A stretch of 26,044 nucleotides of DNA from the NCBI GenBank assembly GCA_937920105.1, contig CALETH010000044.1, positions 1 through 26,044 of the forward strand. Direction: 5' to 3'. A model generated the notes under the pieces. The model was not told where the DNA came from and made no database searches. It saw only the letters and a list, made by a program, of their open reading frames with translations. The first letter of the stretch is position 1; the number at the start of each line of letters is the position of its first letter. The position numbers and the translations under genes are program-made. This document shows, one piece after another, positions 7,961 to 15,698 of the stretch. The DNA is from an uncultured Bacteroidota bacterium. Its GTDB lineage: Bacteria; Bacteroidota; Ignavibacteria; UBA10030; UBA8401.

Positions 7961-8176
7961 ATGGATAATAAAAAGAAAGATTTTTTAGGTGGGGCAAATC
8001 CGTTTTTAACATTAGGTTTGCAATTAGCAGTAACAGTAATTGCATTTTTTTTTCTGGGTAAATTTTTAGATGAATACTTTTCTACATCACCGTGGTTATT
8101 AATTGTTTTTGTTTTAATCGGTGTGGTAGGAAGTTTAATTCAATTTGTAAAAACAGTGCAACGCTTAAATAAGTAA
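7961..8176 (+). CDS. AtpZ/AtpI family small membrane protein
   Basis: First gene of the ATP synthase operon, 71 residues from the ATG at 7961. An in-frame TTG at 7934 lies inside the upstream stem-loop and is a poor start. A lysine-rich N-terminus ends in FLGGANPFLTLG, followed by two membrane segments (about 19-34 and 43-60), with a G-KFLDEYF turn typical of the AtpZ/AtpI superfamily. Family members help ATP synthase assembly, for instance c-ring formation, or move magnesium or calcium. Which applies here is not known. Its stop codon overlaps the next start by one base (TAATG). Confidence 0.85.
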   Translation: MDNKKKDFLGGANPFLTLGLQLAVTVIAFFFLGKFLDEYFSTSPWLLIVFVLIGVVGSLIQFVKTVQRLNK

Positions 8177-8541
8177 TGAATTTTTTTTCAAAAGTATTAT
8201 TAGTGTTTTTTCTTGTGAGCGGAATAAGTGCATATCCGCTACTCAAATTTGGAAATACTGAAATTTATATTGCTGTCGGTATTGGTGCTATTGTAAGTTT
8301 GATAAATGTTTTGGTGGGATATACATTATTACAACGTTCGTTTCAAAAAAACTCGTATCAAAACTTTCTTCAAACATTTTTTGGTTCAATGGTTGTACGA
8401 TTAGGTTGTATTGTGGTAATTTTATTACTCTGTATTAAAGTTTTTAATATTCATACAATTGGTTTAGCAAGTTCGTTGTTAGGTTTTTATATCATATTTA
8501 TGTTTATAGAAGTTTTTTCAATTCAAAAAATGTTACGATAA
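8176..8541 (+). CDS. Small four-helix membrane protein of the ATP synthase operon
   Basis: A 121-residue protein with four clear membrane segments (about 4-22, 30-50, 69-88 and 94-114) and few charged residues. It sits between the AtpZ-like gene and atpB and is joined to both (1-nt overlap upstream, 3-nt gap downstream). Size, topology and position match the poorly conserved AtpI/UncI-like proteins (ATP synthase I chain) that precede atpB in many bacteria. Sequence similarity cannot be shown by eye, so the assignment rests on context. A role in ATP synthase assembly is the most reasonable inference. Confidence 0.75.
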   Translation: MNFFSKVLLVFFLVSGISAYPLLKFGNTEIYIAVGIGAIVSLINVLVGYTLLQRSFQKNSYQNFLQTFFGSMVVRLGCIVVILLLCIKVFNIHTIGLASSLLGFYIIFMFIEVFSIQKMLR

Positions 8542-8544
8542 TTT

Positions 8545-9468
8545 ATGGCTTTTTTTTCATCATCAGTAGAAGGAGATACAACAAAAATTGTTGATTCTCT
8601 TACACAACACAATATTGTAGATACTCTTCATCAGGCTGCACAAACTACACCGCACGGAGAAGAAAAAGGAAATCTTTTTGCAGAACTTATACACCACGTT
8701 TTTGATTCTCGCGAAATTGAATTGCCTTTTTTAGGTCATCTTCATCTTCCACATTTTTATCTTTTTGGTACAGAGATTTATCTTACCAAACACATTGTAT
8801 TTCTTCTTTTGGCTGCATTACTATTAATGATTATCCTTCCGATTGCAGCAAAACAAAATGCAAAAAATAAAATCCCAAAAGGATTTGGAAATCTTATAGA
8901 AATATTTATTGTATTTATTCGCGATGAAATTGTTCTTCCGAATATGGGAAAAGGTGGATTACCGTATCTTCCATATCTTCTTACAACATTCTTTTTCATT
9001 TTGATAATGAATTTATTGGGAATGATTCCCTATGGTGCATCGGCAACCGGAAATATTAGTGTTACTGCTGGTTTAGCACTTATTGCTTTTATTATGATTC
9101 AGTTTTCTGCAATTAAAGCACAGGGCTTAAAACATTATCTTGCACATCTCACTGGCGGGGTTCACTGGGGATTGTGGATTATAATGGTGCCTATAGAATT
9201 TCTTGGTTTATTCACGAAACCACTTGCATTATGTATTCGTCTCTTTGCGAATATGACTGCAGGGCACATCGCAATTGTTGCTATTCTTGGATTGAATTTT
9301 TTATTTAAATCTTATGCCATAACACCAATTCCTGTTGTCTTGGCTGTTGGTGTCAGTTTATTGGAAATTTTTGTTGCATTTCTTCAAGCGTACGTTTTTA
9401 CAATGCTTACAGCATTATTTATGGGGTTTGGAATTCAGAGTGCACATCATGACGAAGAACATCATTAA
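8545..9468 (+). CDS. atpB: ATP synthase F0 subunit a
   Basis: Stator channel subunit that carries protons to and from the c-ring. It is 307 residues long, with an extended N-terminus (about 80 residues, His-rich) before the first membrane helix, as in other Bacteroidota and Chlorobi members. The essential arginine is in ALCIRLFANMTAGH (Arg232, equivalent to E. coli Arg210), and the last helices carry FLQAYVFTMLTALF. A histidine-rich tail (HHDEEHH) ends the protein. No Shine-Dalgarno is visible. The start lies 3 nt after the preceding stop, so translation is probably coupled. Confidence 0.97.
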   Translation: MAFFSSSVEGDTTKIVDSLTQHNIVDTLHQAAQTTPHGEEKGNLFAELIHHVFDSREIELPFLGHLHLPHFYLFGTEIYLTKHIVFLLLAALLLMIILPIAAKQNAKNKIPKGFGNLIEIFIVFIRDEIVLPNMGKGGLPYLPYLLTTFFFILIMNLLGMIPYGASATGNISVTAGLALIAFIMIQFSAIKAQGLKHYLAHLTGGVHWGLWIIMVPIEFLGLFTKPLALCIRLFANMTAGHIAIVAILGLNFLFKSYAITPIPVVLAVGVSLLEIFVAFLQAYVFTMLTALFMGFGIQSAHHDEEHH

Positions 9469-9522
9469 TTAATTTATCTAACATCAAATCAATCACTTAT
9501 AATTTATTTTAGGAGAATAAAA

Positions 9523-9750
9523 ATGGAAGCAAATGCTTTAGCATATTTAGCAGCAGGAATTGGTGCTGCAATCGCCGTAGTTGGTGGTGCGCTAGGAATT
9601 GGAAAAATTGCATCATCTGCAATGGAATCTATCGGACGCCAACCTGAAGCAGGAAAACAAATTCAAGGTGCAATGTTGGTACCAGCGGTTCTTATCGAAG
9701 GAGCAACAATTATTGCATTAGTTATTTGTATTATTCTTGCAACGAAGTAA
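9523..9750 (+). CDS. atpE: ATP synthase F0 subunit c
   Basis: Ring-forming proteolipid of 75 residues with two membrane helices around the polar loop GRQPEAGKQ (38-46). The ion-carrying residue is Glu59 in VLIEGATII. The residue after it is Gly and helix 1 has no matching Gln, so the sodium-binding signature is missing and proton coupling is expected. Helix 1 has the glycine-rich packing motif (GGALGIG, 21-27). A strong ribosome-binding site, AGGAG, lies 8-9 nt before the ATG, clearly better than those of its neighbours. This fits the need for many c subunits per complex. A terminator-like hairpin follows the stop. Confidence 0.97.
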   Translation: MEANALAYLAAGIGAAIAVVGGALGIGKIASSAMESIGRQPEAGKQIQGAMLVPAVLIEGATIIALVICIILATK

Positions 9751-9760
9751 TTTTATTGAA

Positions 9761-9797
9761 TGCAGAAGCCGGAAAAAATCCGGTTTCTGTATTTTTT
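9761..9797 (+). terminator. Terminator-like hairpin after atpE, inside the operon
   Basis: Arm 9761-9773 pairs with 9779-9791 (13 bp including two G-U pairs, with a CCGGA/TCCGG core) and is followed at once by six Ts (9792-9797). It has the form of an intrinsic terminator but sits between atpE and atpF. It is best read as a partial terminator or an RNA 3'-end protecting hairpin that raises c-subunit mRNA over the later genes. Confidence 0.6.
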
Positions 9798-9829
9798 CCC
9801 TATAAAAATATTTTAAGAAAGAAAGAATT

Positions 9830-10315
9830 ATGTTAGATGTCAATCCAGGTCTTATTATTTGGACAATTATTACGTTTGTTTTATTAGTAATTGTTCTCAG
9901 CAAATTTGCATGGAAACCACTATTAAAAGCACTTGGTGACCGTGAACAAAGTATTGCAGATTCTATTTCGCAAGCCGAAGAAGCAAAAAAAGAATCTGAA
10001 AAATTATTAGCAGAAAATAAAAAAGCATTAGCAAAAGTGAATGAAGAAACTACTCGCATTATGCGGGAAGCCAGAGAACTTGCTGAACAAATGAAAAATG
10101 ATATTGTTGCCAAAGCACAAGAAAATGCAAAAACAATTATCACACAAGCAAAAGAAGAAATTGAGCGAGAAAAAGAATCTGCATTAACTCAACTTCGTGG
10201 GGAAGTGGCAGACCTTGCTGTTTCTGTTGCAGAAAAAATTCTTGATGAATCTCTTGATGGAACAAAACAAAAGAAATTAGTAGATAAAGTTTTACAACAA
10301 GTTTCAAAAAATTAG
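9830..10315 (+). CDS. atpF: ATP synthase F0 subunit b
   Basis: Peripheral-stalk subunit of 161 residues. One N-terminal membrane helix (about 8-26) leads into the family motif KFAWKPLLKALGDRE, then a long charged helix (about 35-140) rich in Glu, Lys and Ala with heptad character, and a short C-terminal part that contacts the delta subunit (VAEKILDESLDG). Length is normal for the family. A single b-type gene is present, so a homodimeric stalk is expected. A GAAAG stretch precedes the ATG. Confidence 0.96.
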   Translation: MLDVNPGLIIWTIITFVLLVIVLSKFAWKPLLKALGDREQSIADSISQAEEAKKESEKLLAENKKALAKVNEETTRIMREARELAEQMKNDIVAKAQENAKTIITQAKEEIEREKESALTQLRGEVADLAVSVAEKILDESLDGTKQKKLVDKVLQQVSKN

Positions 10316-10323
10316 AAAAAATT

Positions 10324-10403
10324 TTCCCTCCTAAAAGGAGAGAATACAAGGGTGGTTCTTAAATTGTATGACCTCCCCTAACCCCTCCTATGAGGAGGGG
10401 GAA
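10324..10403. repeat. Palindromic CT/GA-rich element between atpF and atpH
   Basis: The 80-bp spacer element has near-matching inverted ends (TTCCCTCCT at 10324 and AGGAGGGGGAA ending at 10403). It has two hairpins: CTCCT/AGGAG (10328-10340) and CCCCTCCT/AGGAGGGG (10382-10400). It resembles the short palindromic spacers common in this bacterial group. It sits inside the ATP synthase operon, 9 nt after the atpF stop, and contains no ORF. Its GAGG-rich strand ends 22 nt before the atpH start, too far for a normal Shine-Dalgarno. Confidence 0.7.
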
Positions 10404-10425
10404 TGTATAACACGAAGACAAAACC

Positions 10426-10971
10426 ATGAGTAATCTCCGCATAGCAAACCGATACGCAGCAATCTTGTTAGAAATCACAGAAGAAAAGAAAACATCAAAA
10501 GTGAAAGATGTAGAAATGCTTAATGATGTTCTCAAAACTTCTCGTGATTTTGTGAACATGCTCAAAAGCCCGATTATCAATAAAGAAAAAAAGAAATCTA
10601 TTATAACGGAAATTTTTCAAAAGAAAATTGATAAACAAATTCTCAACTATCTTCTCTTTATAATAGAGAAAAGAAGAGAAATTGTTTTAGATGAAATTCT
10701 CCACCAATATTTTATTTTGCGAGATGAACAACTGGGAATTCAACAAGTAACGGTTACTACCAGTGTAGAATTTTCTTCAAAGCAAGAAAAAGAGTTGGAA
10801 AAGAAATTGGAAGAAATGACGAACAAGAAAATTCAACTTCACTATGTAATAGACCCATCGCTTAAAGCAGGGTTCATTGCACGTGTTGGAGATACCGTTC
10901 TTGACGGAAGTTTAAAACATCAATTAGAGTTGGTACGAAATCAATTGAAAAATACAGTTGTATTAAATTAG
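10426..10971 (+). CDS. atpH: ATP synthase F1 subunit delta
   Basis: Delta (OSCP-type) subunit of 181 residues that links the peripheral stalk to the top of the F1 head. The N-terminal helical domain begins with the typical IANRYAAILLEI (residues 5-16). The C-terminal part holds the family signature LKAGFIARVGDTVLDGSLKHQL (about 146-167). Length is normal. The ATG at 10426 lies downstream of a palindromic element, and no good ribosome-binding site is visible. Order after atpF and before atpA is as expected. Confidence 0.96.
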   Translation: MSNLRIANRYAAILLEITEEKKTSKVKDVEMLNDVLKTSRDFVNMLKSPIINKEKKKSIITEIFQKKIDKQILNYLLFIIEKRREIVLDEILHQYFILRDEQLGIQQVTVTTSVEFSSKQEKELEKKLEEMTNKKIQLHYVIDPSLKAGFIARVGDTVLDGSLKHQLELVRNQLKNTVVLN

Positions 10972-11015
10972 AAAATTATATCAATAGAAAAATTTTATCA
11001 TAAAGGAAAATAACA

Positions 11016-12563
11016 ATGGCAGAAGTAAGACCTGATGAAATAACCACAGTCCTTCGCAAACAACTTGCAGGATTTGAAAAAGAAGTTGATGTGTACGATG
11101 TAGGAACCGTTCTCCAAGTGGGAGATGGAATTGCACGCGTGTATGGGTTATCAAAAGTAATGGCAAGCGAACTTGTAGAATTTCCCAACGGAGTAATGGG
11201 AATGGTATTAAATCTTGAAGAAGACAATGTTGGTTGTATTCTTTTTGGAGATGATACAAAAATAAAAGAAGGTGATACCGTAAAACGCACCAAACGCGTT
11301 GCATCAATGCCAGTTGGCGAAGCAATGTTAGGACGTGTTATAAATCCGCTCGGTCAACCAATCGATGGACGTGGTGCAATCAAAACAGAAAAATTTTTAC
11401 CATTGGAACGAAAAGCACTTGGTGTAATCCAACGGCAACCCGTAAAACAGCCATTGCAAACTGGTATCAAAGCAGTGGATGGAATGATTCCCATCGGACG
11501 CGGACAACGCCAACTTATTATTGGTGATAGACAAACCGGAAAAACTGCTGTTGCAATAGATGCAATTATCAGTCAAAAATATACACACACAGAAAAAGCA
11601 AAAAAAGAAGGCATCAAACCAGTCTATTGTATTTATGTTGCGATTGGACAAAAGGGTTCAACCGTTGCACAAGTTGTTGGTAAATTACAAGAACATGGTG
11701 CAATGGAATATACTACAGTAATTTCTGCAACTGCGAGTGAATCTGCACCGTTGCAATTTATCGCACCGTACGCTGGTGCAACGCTCGGAGAATTTTTTCG
11801 TGATAGCGGACGTGATGCTCTTGTGGTATATGATGATTTATCAAAACAAGCCGTTGCGTATCGTCAAGTTTCATTACTTCTTCGCAGACCTCCCGGACGT
11901 GAAGCGTATCCCGGAGACGTATTTTATCTTCACTCACGTTTATTGGAACGTGCATCAAAACTGAATGATGAATTAGGTGGTGGAAGTTTAACTGCACTTC
12001 CAATTATTGAAACCCAAGCCGGAGACGTTTCCGCATACATTCCTACCAACGTAATTTCCATTACTGACGGACAAATTTATTTGGAATCTAATTTATTTAA
12101 CTCTGGAGTTCGTCCTGCAATTAACGTAGGTATTTCTGTATCTCGTGTTGGTGGAAATGCACAAATCAAAGCGATGAAAAAAGTTGCTGGTCGTTTACGT
12201 TTGGATTTAGCACAATATCGTGCGTTGGAAGCATTTGCAAAATTTGGTTCAGATTTGGATAAAGTAACACAGCAACAACTTCGCCGTGGTGCACGTCTTG
12301 TAGAATTATTAAAACAAGGTCAATACACACCAATGTCCGTAGAAAAACAAGTTGTGATGATTTATTTGGGAACAAATGGATATTTGGATGAACTTCCAAC
12401 CAACCAAGTGCAGCGCTTTGAAAAAGAATTTTTAGAAATGCTCGAAATGCGACATCAAACCATTCTTACCGAAATTGCTGAGAAAAAAGAATTAACGGAT
12501 GAAGCAATTAAAAAAATTCAAACTATTGTTAAAGATTTTCTTGCTTCGTTTAAGGTAAATTAA
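11016..12563 (+). CDS. atpA: ATP synthase F1 subunit alpha
   Basis: Non-catalytic nucleotide-binding subunit of the F1 head, 515 residues. The N-terminal beta-barrel domain is followed by the Walker A motif GDRQTGKT (170-177), the Walker B region ALVVYDDLSKQA, the RRPPGREAYPGDVFYLHSRL signature and the GISVSRVGGNAQ segment that carries the arginine finger. The C-terminal helical domain is complete. An AGGA lies 8 nt before the ATG. In most bacteria atpG follows directly, but here a 3.1-kb two-gene segment lies between atpA and atpG. The gene itself shows no truncation or frameshift. Confidence 0.98.
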   Translation: MAEVRPDEITTVLRKQLAGFEKEVDVYDVGTVLQVGDGIARVYGLSKVMASELVEFPNGVMGMVLNLEEDNVGCILFGDDTKIKEGDTVKRTKRVASMPVGEAMLGRVINPLGQPIDGRGAIKTEKFLPLERKALGVIQRQPVKQPLQTGIKAVDGMIPIGRGQRQLIIGDRQTGKTAVAIDAIISQKYTHTEKAKKEGIKPVYCIYVAIGQKGSTVAQVVGKLQEHGAMEYTTVISATASESAPLQFIAPYAGATLGEFFRDSGRDALVVYDDLSKQAVAYRQVSLLLRRPPGREAYPGDVFYLHSRLLERASKLNDELGGGSLTALPIIETQAGDVSAYIPTNVISITDGQIYLESNLFNSGVRPAINVGISVSRVGGNAQIKAMKKVAGRLRLDLAQYRALEAFAKFGSDLDKVTQQQLRRGARLVELLKQGQYTPMSVEKQVVMIYLGTNGYLDELPTNQVQRFEKEFLEMLEMRHQTILTEIAEKKELTDEAIKKIQTIVKDFLASFKVN

Positions 12564-12570
12564 AAAATTC

Positions 12571-13563
12571 ATGTTTAATAATTTTATCAATATTCATGAT
12601 TTTTCTATTCTTTATGAGAAAATACAAGAAAAGAAATTTTTTGAAATCATTGGTAAAATTACAAGGAGTAAAAATTATCGTGTAAAAAAAACATGGGAAC
12701 ATGTTGCATCTCAAAAAAAACAATGGTGGGATATTCCTGCTATTAATAAAAGATGGAATTATTTGATTACAGGGAATTCTGAAATTTTACCACATGAATA
12801 TGTAATTAAAAAATATTTTCCTCGATTAGTTAATTTTGGAAAACTTAAAGGATTATCATTAGCGTGTGGTAATGGAAATCGTGAAATTGAATGGGCAAGA
12901 ACAGGAAGTTTTATTACGCTAGATGCTTTTGATATTTCTTCTACAAGAATACAAAAAGCAAAAAAAACTGCAGAAGAAAAATTATTAGAAAATATCACCA
13001 ATTTTTTTGTTGCTGATGTTAAAAACTTTTCTTTTCAAAAAGAGTATTATGATATAGTTATAGCAGAAGGGGCATTACACCATTTTTCTGATGTAAAAGA
13101 AGTTGTAAAAAAAATTTATGAATCTTTAAAGCCAGGTGGATTTCTTATTCTTAACGATTTTGTGGGACCATCTCAATTTCAATGGGCAGATAAGCAGTTA
13201 AAAATAGTGAATGCCGTTTTAGAATTATTACCGTTAGAATATAAATTACAGTATAACAATAAGGTAAAGAAGAAAGTTTATAAGCCGGGGAAAATAAGTT
13301 TAAAACTTCATGACCCTTCTGAAGCAATAGAATCAGATAAAATTTTATTATCTATTAAAGAAATATTTCATCAGTGTGAAATAAAATTTTACGGTGGTAC
13401 AATATTAATGTTATTATTTAAAAATATAGCCCATAATTTTATTATTGAGAAAAAAATAACAAAAAATCTTTTACAATTATGCTTTGATATAGAGGATTTT
13501 TTCTTGCAAAATGGAGAAATACAAAGTGATTTTGTCTACGCAATATTTTCAAAAAAAAACTAA
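12571..13563 (+). CDS. SAM-dependent class I methyltransferase inside the atp operon
   Basis: A cytoplasmic protein of 330 residues. A class I methyltransferase domain is clear in the middle: motif I SLACGNGN (about 96-103), an acidic residue after the second strand (DAFDIS), a VADVKNF segment (about 147-153), and AEGALHHFSDV with ESLKPGGFLILNDF (about 165-197). N- and C-terminal regions (1-90 and 215-330) are lysine- and aromatic-rich and not recognised. The substrate is unknown. The gene begins 7 nt after atpA and ends 5 nt before the next gene, so it must depend on the ATP synthase transcript. It is richer in A/T codons than its atp neighbours, which suggests later acquisition. Confidence 0.88.
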   Translation: MFNNFINIHDFSILYEKIQEKKFFEIIGKITRSKNYRVKKTWEHVASQKKQWWDIPAINKRWNYLITGNSEILPHEYVIKKYFPRLVNFGKLKGLSLACGNGNREIEWARTGSFITLDAFDISSTRIQKAKKTAEEKLLENITNFFVADVKNFSFQKEYYDIVIAEGALHHFSDVKEVVKKIYESLKPGGFLILNDFVGPSQFQWADKQLKIVNAVLELLPLEYKLQYNNKVKKKVYKPGKISLKLHDPSEAIESDKILLSIKEIFHQCEIKFYGGTILMLLFKNIAHNFIIEKKITKNLLQLCFDIEDFFLQNGEIQSDFVYAIFSKKN

Positions 13564-13568
13564 TTAAT

Positions 13569-15698
13569 ATGTTAACAAAAATAATCATTTCTTTGGCATT
13601 ATTTACTTCGGTAAATTTTTCACAACAAATTCATAATGTTTTGGTACCCAATCTTACCAATATAACTACTCAACAAGGATTAAATGAGTTTTGGCAATAT
13701 CACTCACTCTCAAAATCTGTATGGAATATGTGGTATGGAAATTCTTATCTCCAGCAAAATTTTGGTTATCAATGGCCAAATCCAATGTTGGTATGGGATG
13801 AGAATGGTCATAATCCTAATAGTTCATATCAAGACCAACCATGGACACGTTTTAATGCAAATGTTTTAATAGGATATGCACGTGCATGGAGAGCTGAAAC
13901 TGACATTAATAGAAAAAATGAATATTATAGTTATGCAACTCAAATAGCAGAATATCTATTATGTCTTCAAAACTATGGTGGAGATGGTGGTTTTATTGTT
14001 AACCCCACTGACCCAGCTCCTCGTTTAAGTCAAGTTCATCCAACGGCTTTTGCTGGTGTCGCTATGGTTGAAGCATATTTATCATTTCATGATGCAAGAT
14101 ATTTACAGTCCGCAATAAACTCAGCTGATTGGGAAATGACCCATCCCACATATCCTTATCAATATCCTGGCGATACTTATAAATACTATTCTAATGCTAA
14201 TCATTTAGGTCTACAATTATGGCATTTAGCAAATGTTTATGCTCTTACAGGAAAACAACATTATCTTGATAGATGTATGGCAATTGCTGAAGAAATTATA
14301 GCTTGGCAAGATTATATAGATGCAAGAAATCCGTGGCCAAATGGTGCAATTCCAGATGGAGGATGGTATTGGTATGATTATTCTGCTACACCAGTTCCAC
14401 CAGGAACTCCTCCCCCACCTTCGCCAGGAGGTGGATGGGCACCACAAAGAAAAATGGGATATCATACATTTACTTTAAATGGATTAGTTGCTTTATTAGA
14501 AGTTGTTGGCCAACATACATTACCAGGTACTACAACTTTAAGAAATGGAACAAATTTTAGAACATTTAAAACATCTTTAACCAATTCTATTGTTAAAGCA
14601 GTAAATTACATAATAGATAACCAAGAAACTGTTAATGGATGGAAGCAATATAAAGGATGTGTAAAATATTACAAAAATGGTATAGATTGGGAATATTACA
14701 ATAATACTTGGAATAGCTATGTAAGTAATGTTACTTCTTCTACTGGACTAGGTTCTATTGTTAAAGCATATAATGTTCTTTCTTCTTATGGAGAAATTTT
14801 GAGTTCCACCGATATTCAAATGTTAAAAAAATTTGTTAATAGTTTAACAGAAAACTATTTAGGTCATTATGATGGAAATTATACTAATTCTGGTTGGTCT
14901 GCTGATGGTATGTTTCCAGATTGGGGAATGTTTTTACATTATCAATCATTATCATCAGTTCCTGTTGCAAAAAATTTAGGATTCGAAGATGATAAAATTA
15001 TTTGGGAATTATGGAGTTGGGATGGTGGAGGATTAGATATTACTACAACCCATCCTTATAGTGGTTCAAAATCGGTTCACATGGTTGATAATTCTGCTAA
15101 TCATTCCAAATGGGTTTCTCAAATAATTCCAGCAAAAAATAAAGATTTATTTTCTGTAACAGCTTTTGCTCATATAATATCAGGCAATCAATATTTGTAT
15201 GTTGATTTTTTAGATAAAAATTTTAATACCTTATACTCTAAGCGAGTAGTTGTATCAGCGAATCAAGGATTTACGTTGATACAAAATAATATTATTGCAC
15301 CATCATCTAATACTGCTTATGCTAGAATATATATGTATGCTGGTTGGTATGAAGTTAGTGATGGTTATTGGGATGATATTGTTATTAGTAAAACTGCATT
15401 TCCTACATTCCCCTCAAAATTACAAACTCAAAATAATAGTACAAATCCTGAACAAGATGAGTTATATGATATTCATTCCTTATCAAATATAAAATATTAC
15501 TCATCTGTAACACAATCAATAAAATTTAAAATATTTGATGTATTAGGGAGAGAAATCAAAGAAACAAGTATCCCTGAACAAGTATCTGGCTACCATTATA
15601 TAAATTTAGATGCCAAAGAATTACCAGTAGGTATTTATTTTTGTAGAATGCAAACAGAAAAATCTATTTTAACAAAGAAAATAATTATAGTTAAATAA
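13569..15698 (+). CDS. T9SS-exported protein with toroid-like and carbohydrate-binding-like domains
   Basis: Secreted protein of 709 residues. A signal peptide ends near residue 19. Residues about 50-460 are rich in helices, Trp and Tyr, with repeated helix pairs (NVLIGYARAWRAE, AGVAMVEAYLSF, ANVYALTGKQHYLDR), which suggests an alpha/alpha-toroid as in many polysaccharide-active enzymes. A proline-glycine loop lies at about 277-289. Residues about 468-608 (NLGFEDD ... GYWDDIVISK) resemble a CBM4/9-like jelly roll. The last 60 residues (FDVLGREIKE ... LPVGIYFCRM ... TKKIIIVK) are a type A T9SS sorting domain, so it should reach the outer surface. Catalytic residues and substrate are not known. 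Its stop overlaps the atpG start by one base (TAATG). Confidence 0.82.
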   Translation: MLTKIIISLALFTSVNFSQQIHNVLVPNLTNITTQQGLNEFWQYHSLSKSVWNMWYGNSYLQQNFGYQWPNPMLVWDENGHNPNSSYQDQPWTRFNANVLIGYARAWRAETDINRKNEYYSYATQIAEYLLCLQNYGGDGGFIVNPTDPAPRLSQVHPTAFAGVAMVEAYLSFHDARYLQSAINSADWEMTHPTYPYQYPGDTYKYYSNANHLGLQLWHLANVYALTGKQHYLDRCMAIAEEIIAWQDYIDARNPWPNGAIPDGGWYWYDYSATPVPPGTPPPPSPGGGWAPQRKMGYHTFTLNGLVALLEVVGQHTLPGTTTLRNGTNFRTFKTSLTNSIVKAVNYIIDNQETVNGWKQYKGCVKYYKNGIDWEYYNNTWNSYVSNVTSSTGLGSIVKAYNVLSSYGEILSSTDIQMLKKFVNSLTENYLGHYDGNYTNSGWSADGMFPDWGMFLHYQSLSSVPVAKNLGFEDDKIIWELWSWDGGGLDITTTHPYSGSKSVHMVDNSANHSKWVSQIIPAKNKDLFSVTAFAHIISGNQYLYVDFLDKNFNTLYSKRVVVSANQGFTLIQNNIIAPSSNTAYARIYMYAGWYEVSDGYWDDIVISKTAFPTFPSKLQTQNNSTNPEQDELYDIHSLSNIKYYSSVTQSIKFKIFDVLGREIKETSIPEQVSGYHYINLDAKELPVGIYFCRMQTEKSILTKKIIIVK

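Noticed and set aside
9523..9750. Sodium-driven ATP synthase
   Set aside because: Subunit c has Glu59 followed by Gly and lacks the helix-1 Gln, so the sodium ligand set is absent.
9718..10143. Minus-strand open frame opposite atpE/atpF
   Set aside because: It lies antisense to well-supported ATP synthase genes and has the Ser/Phe/Ile-rich composition expected of a shadow frame.
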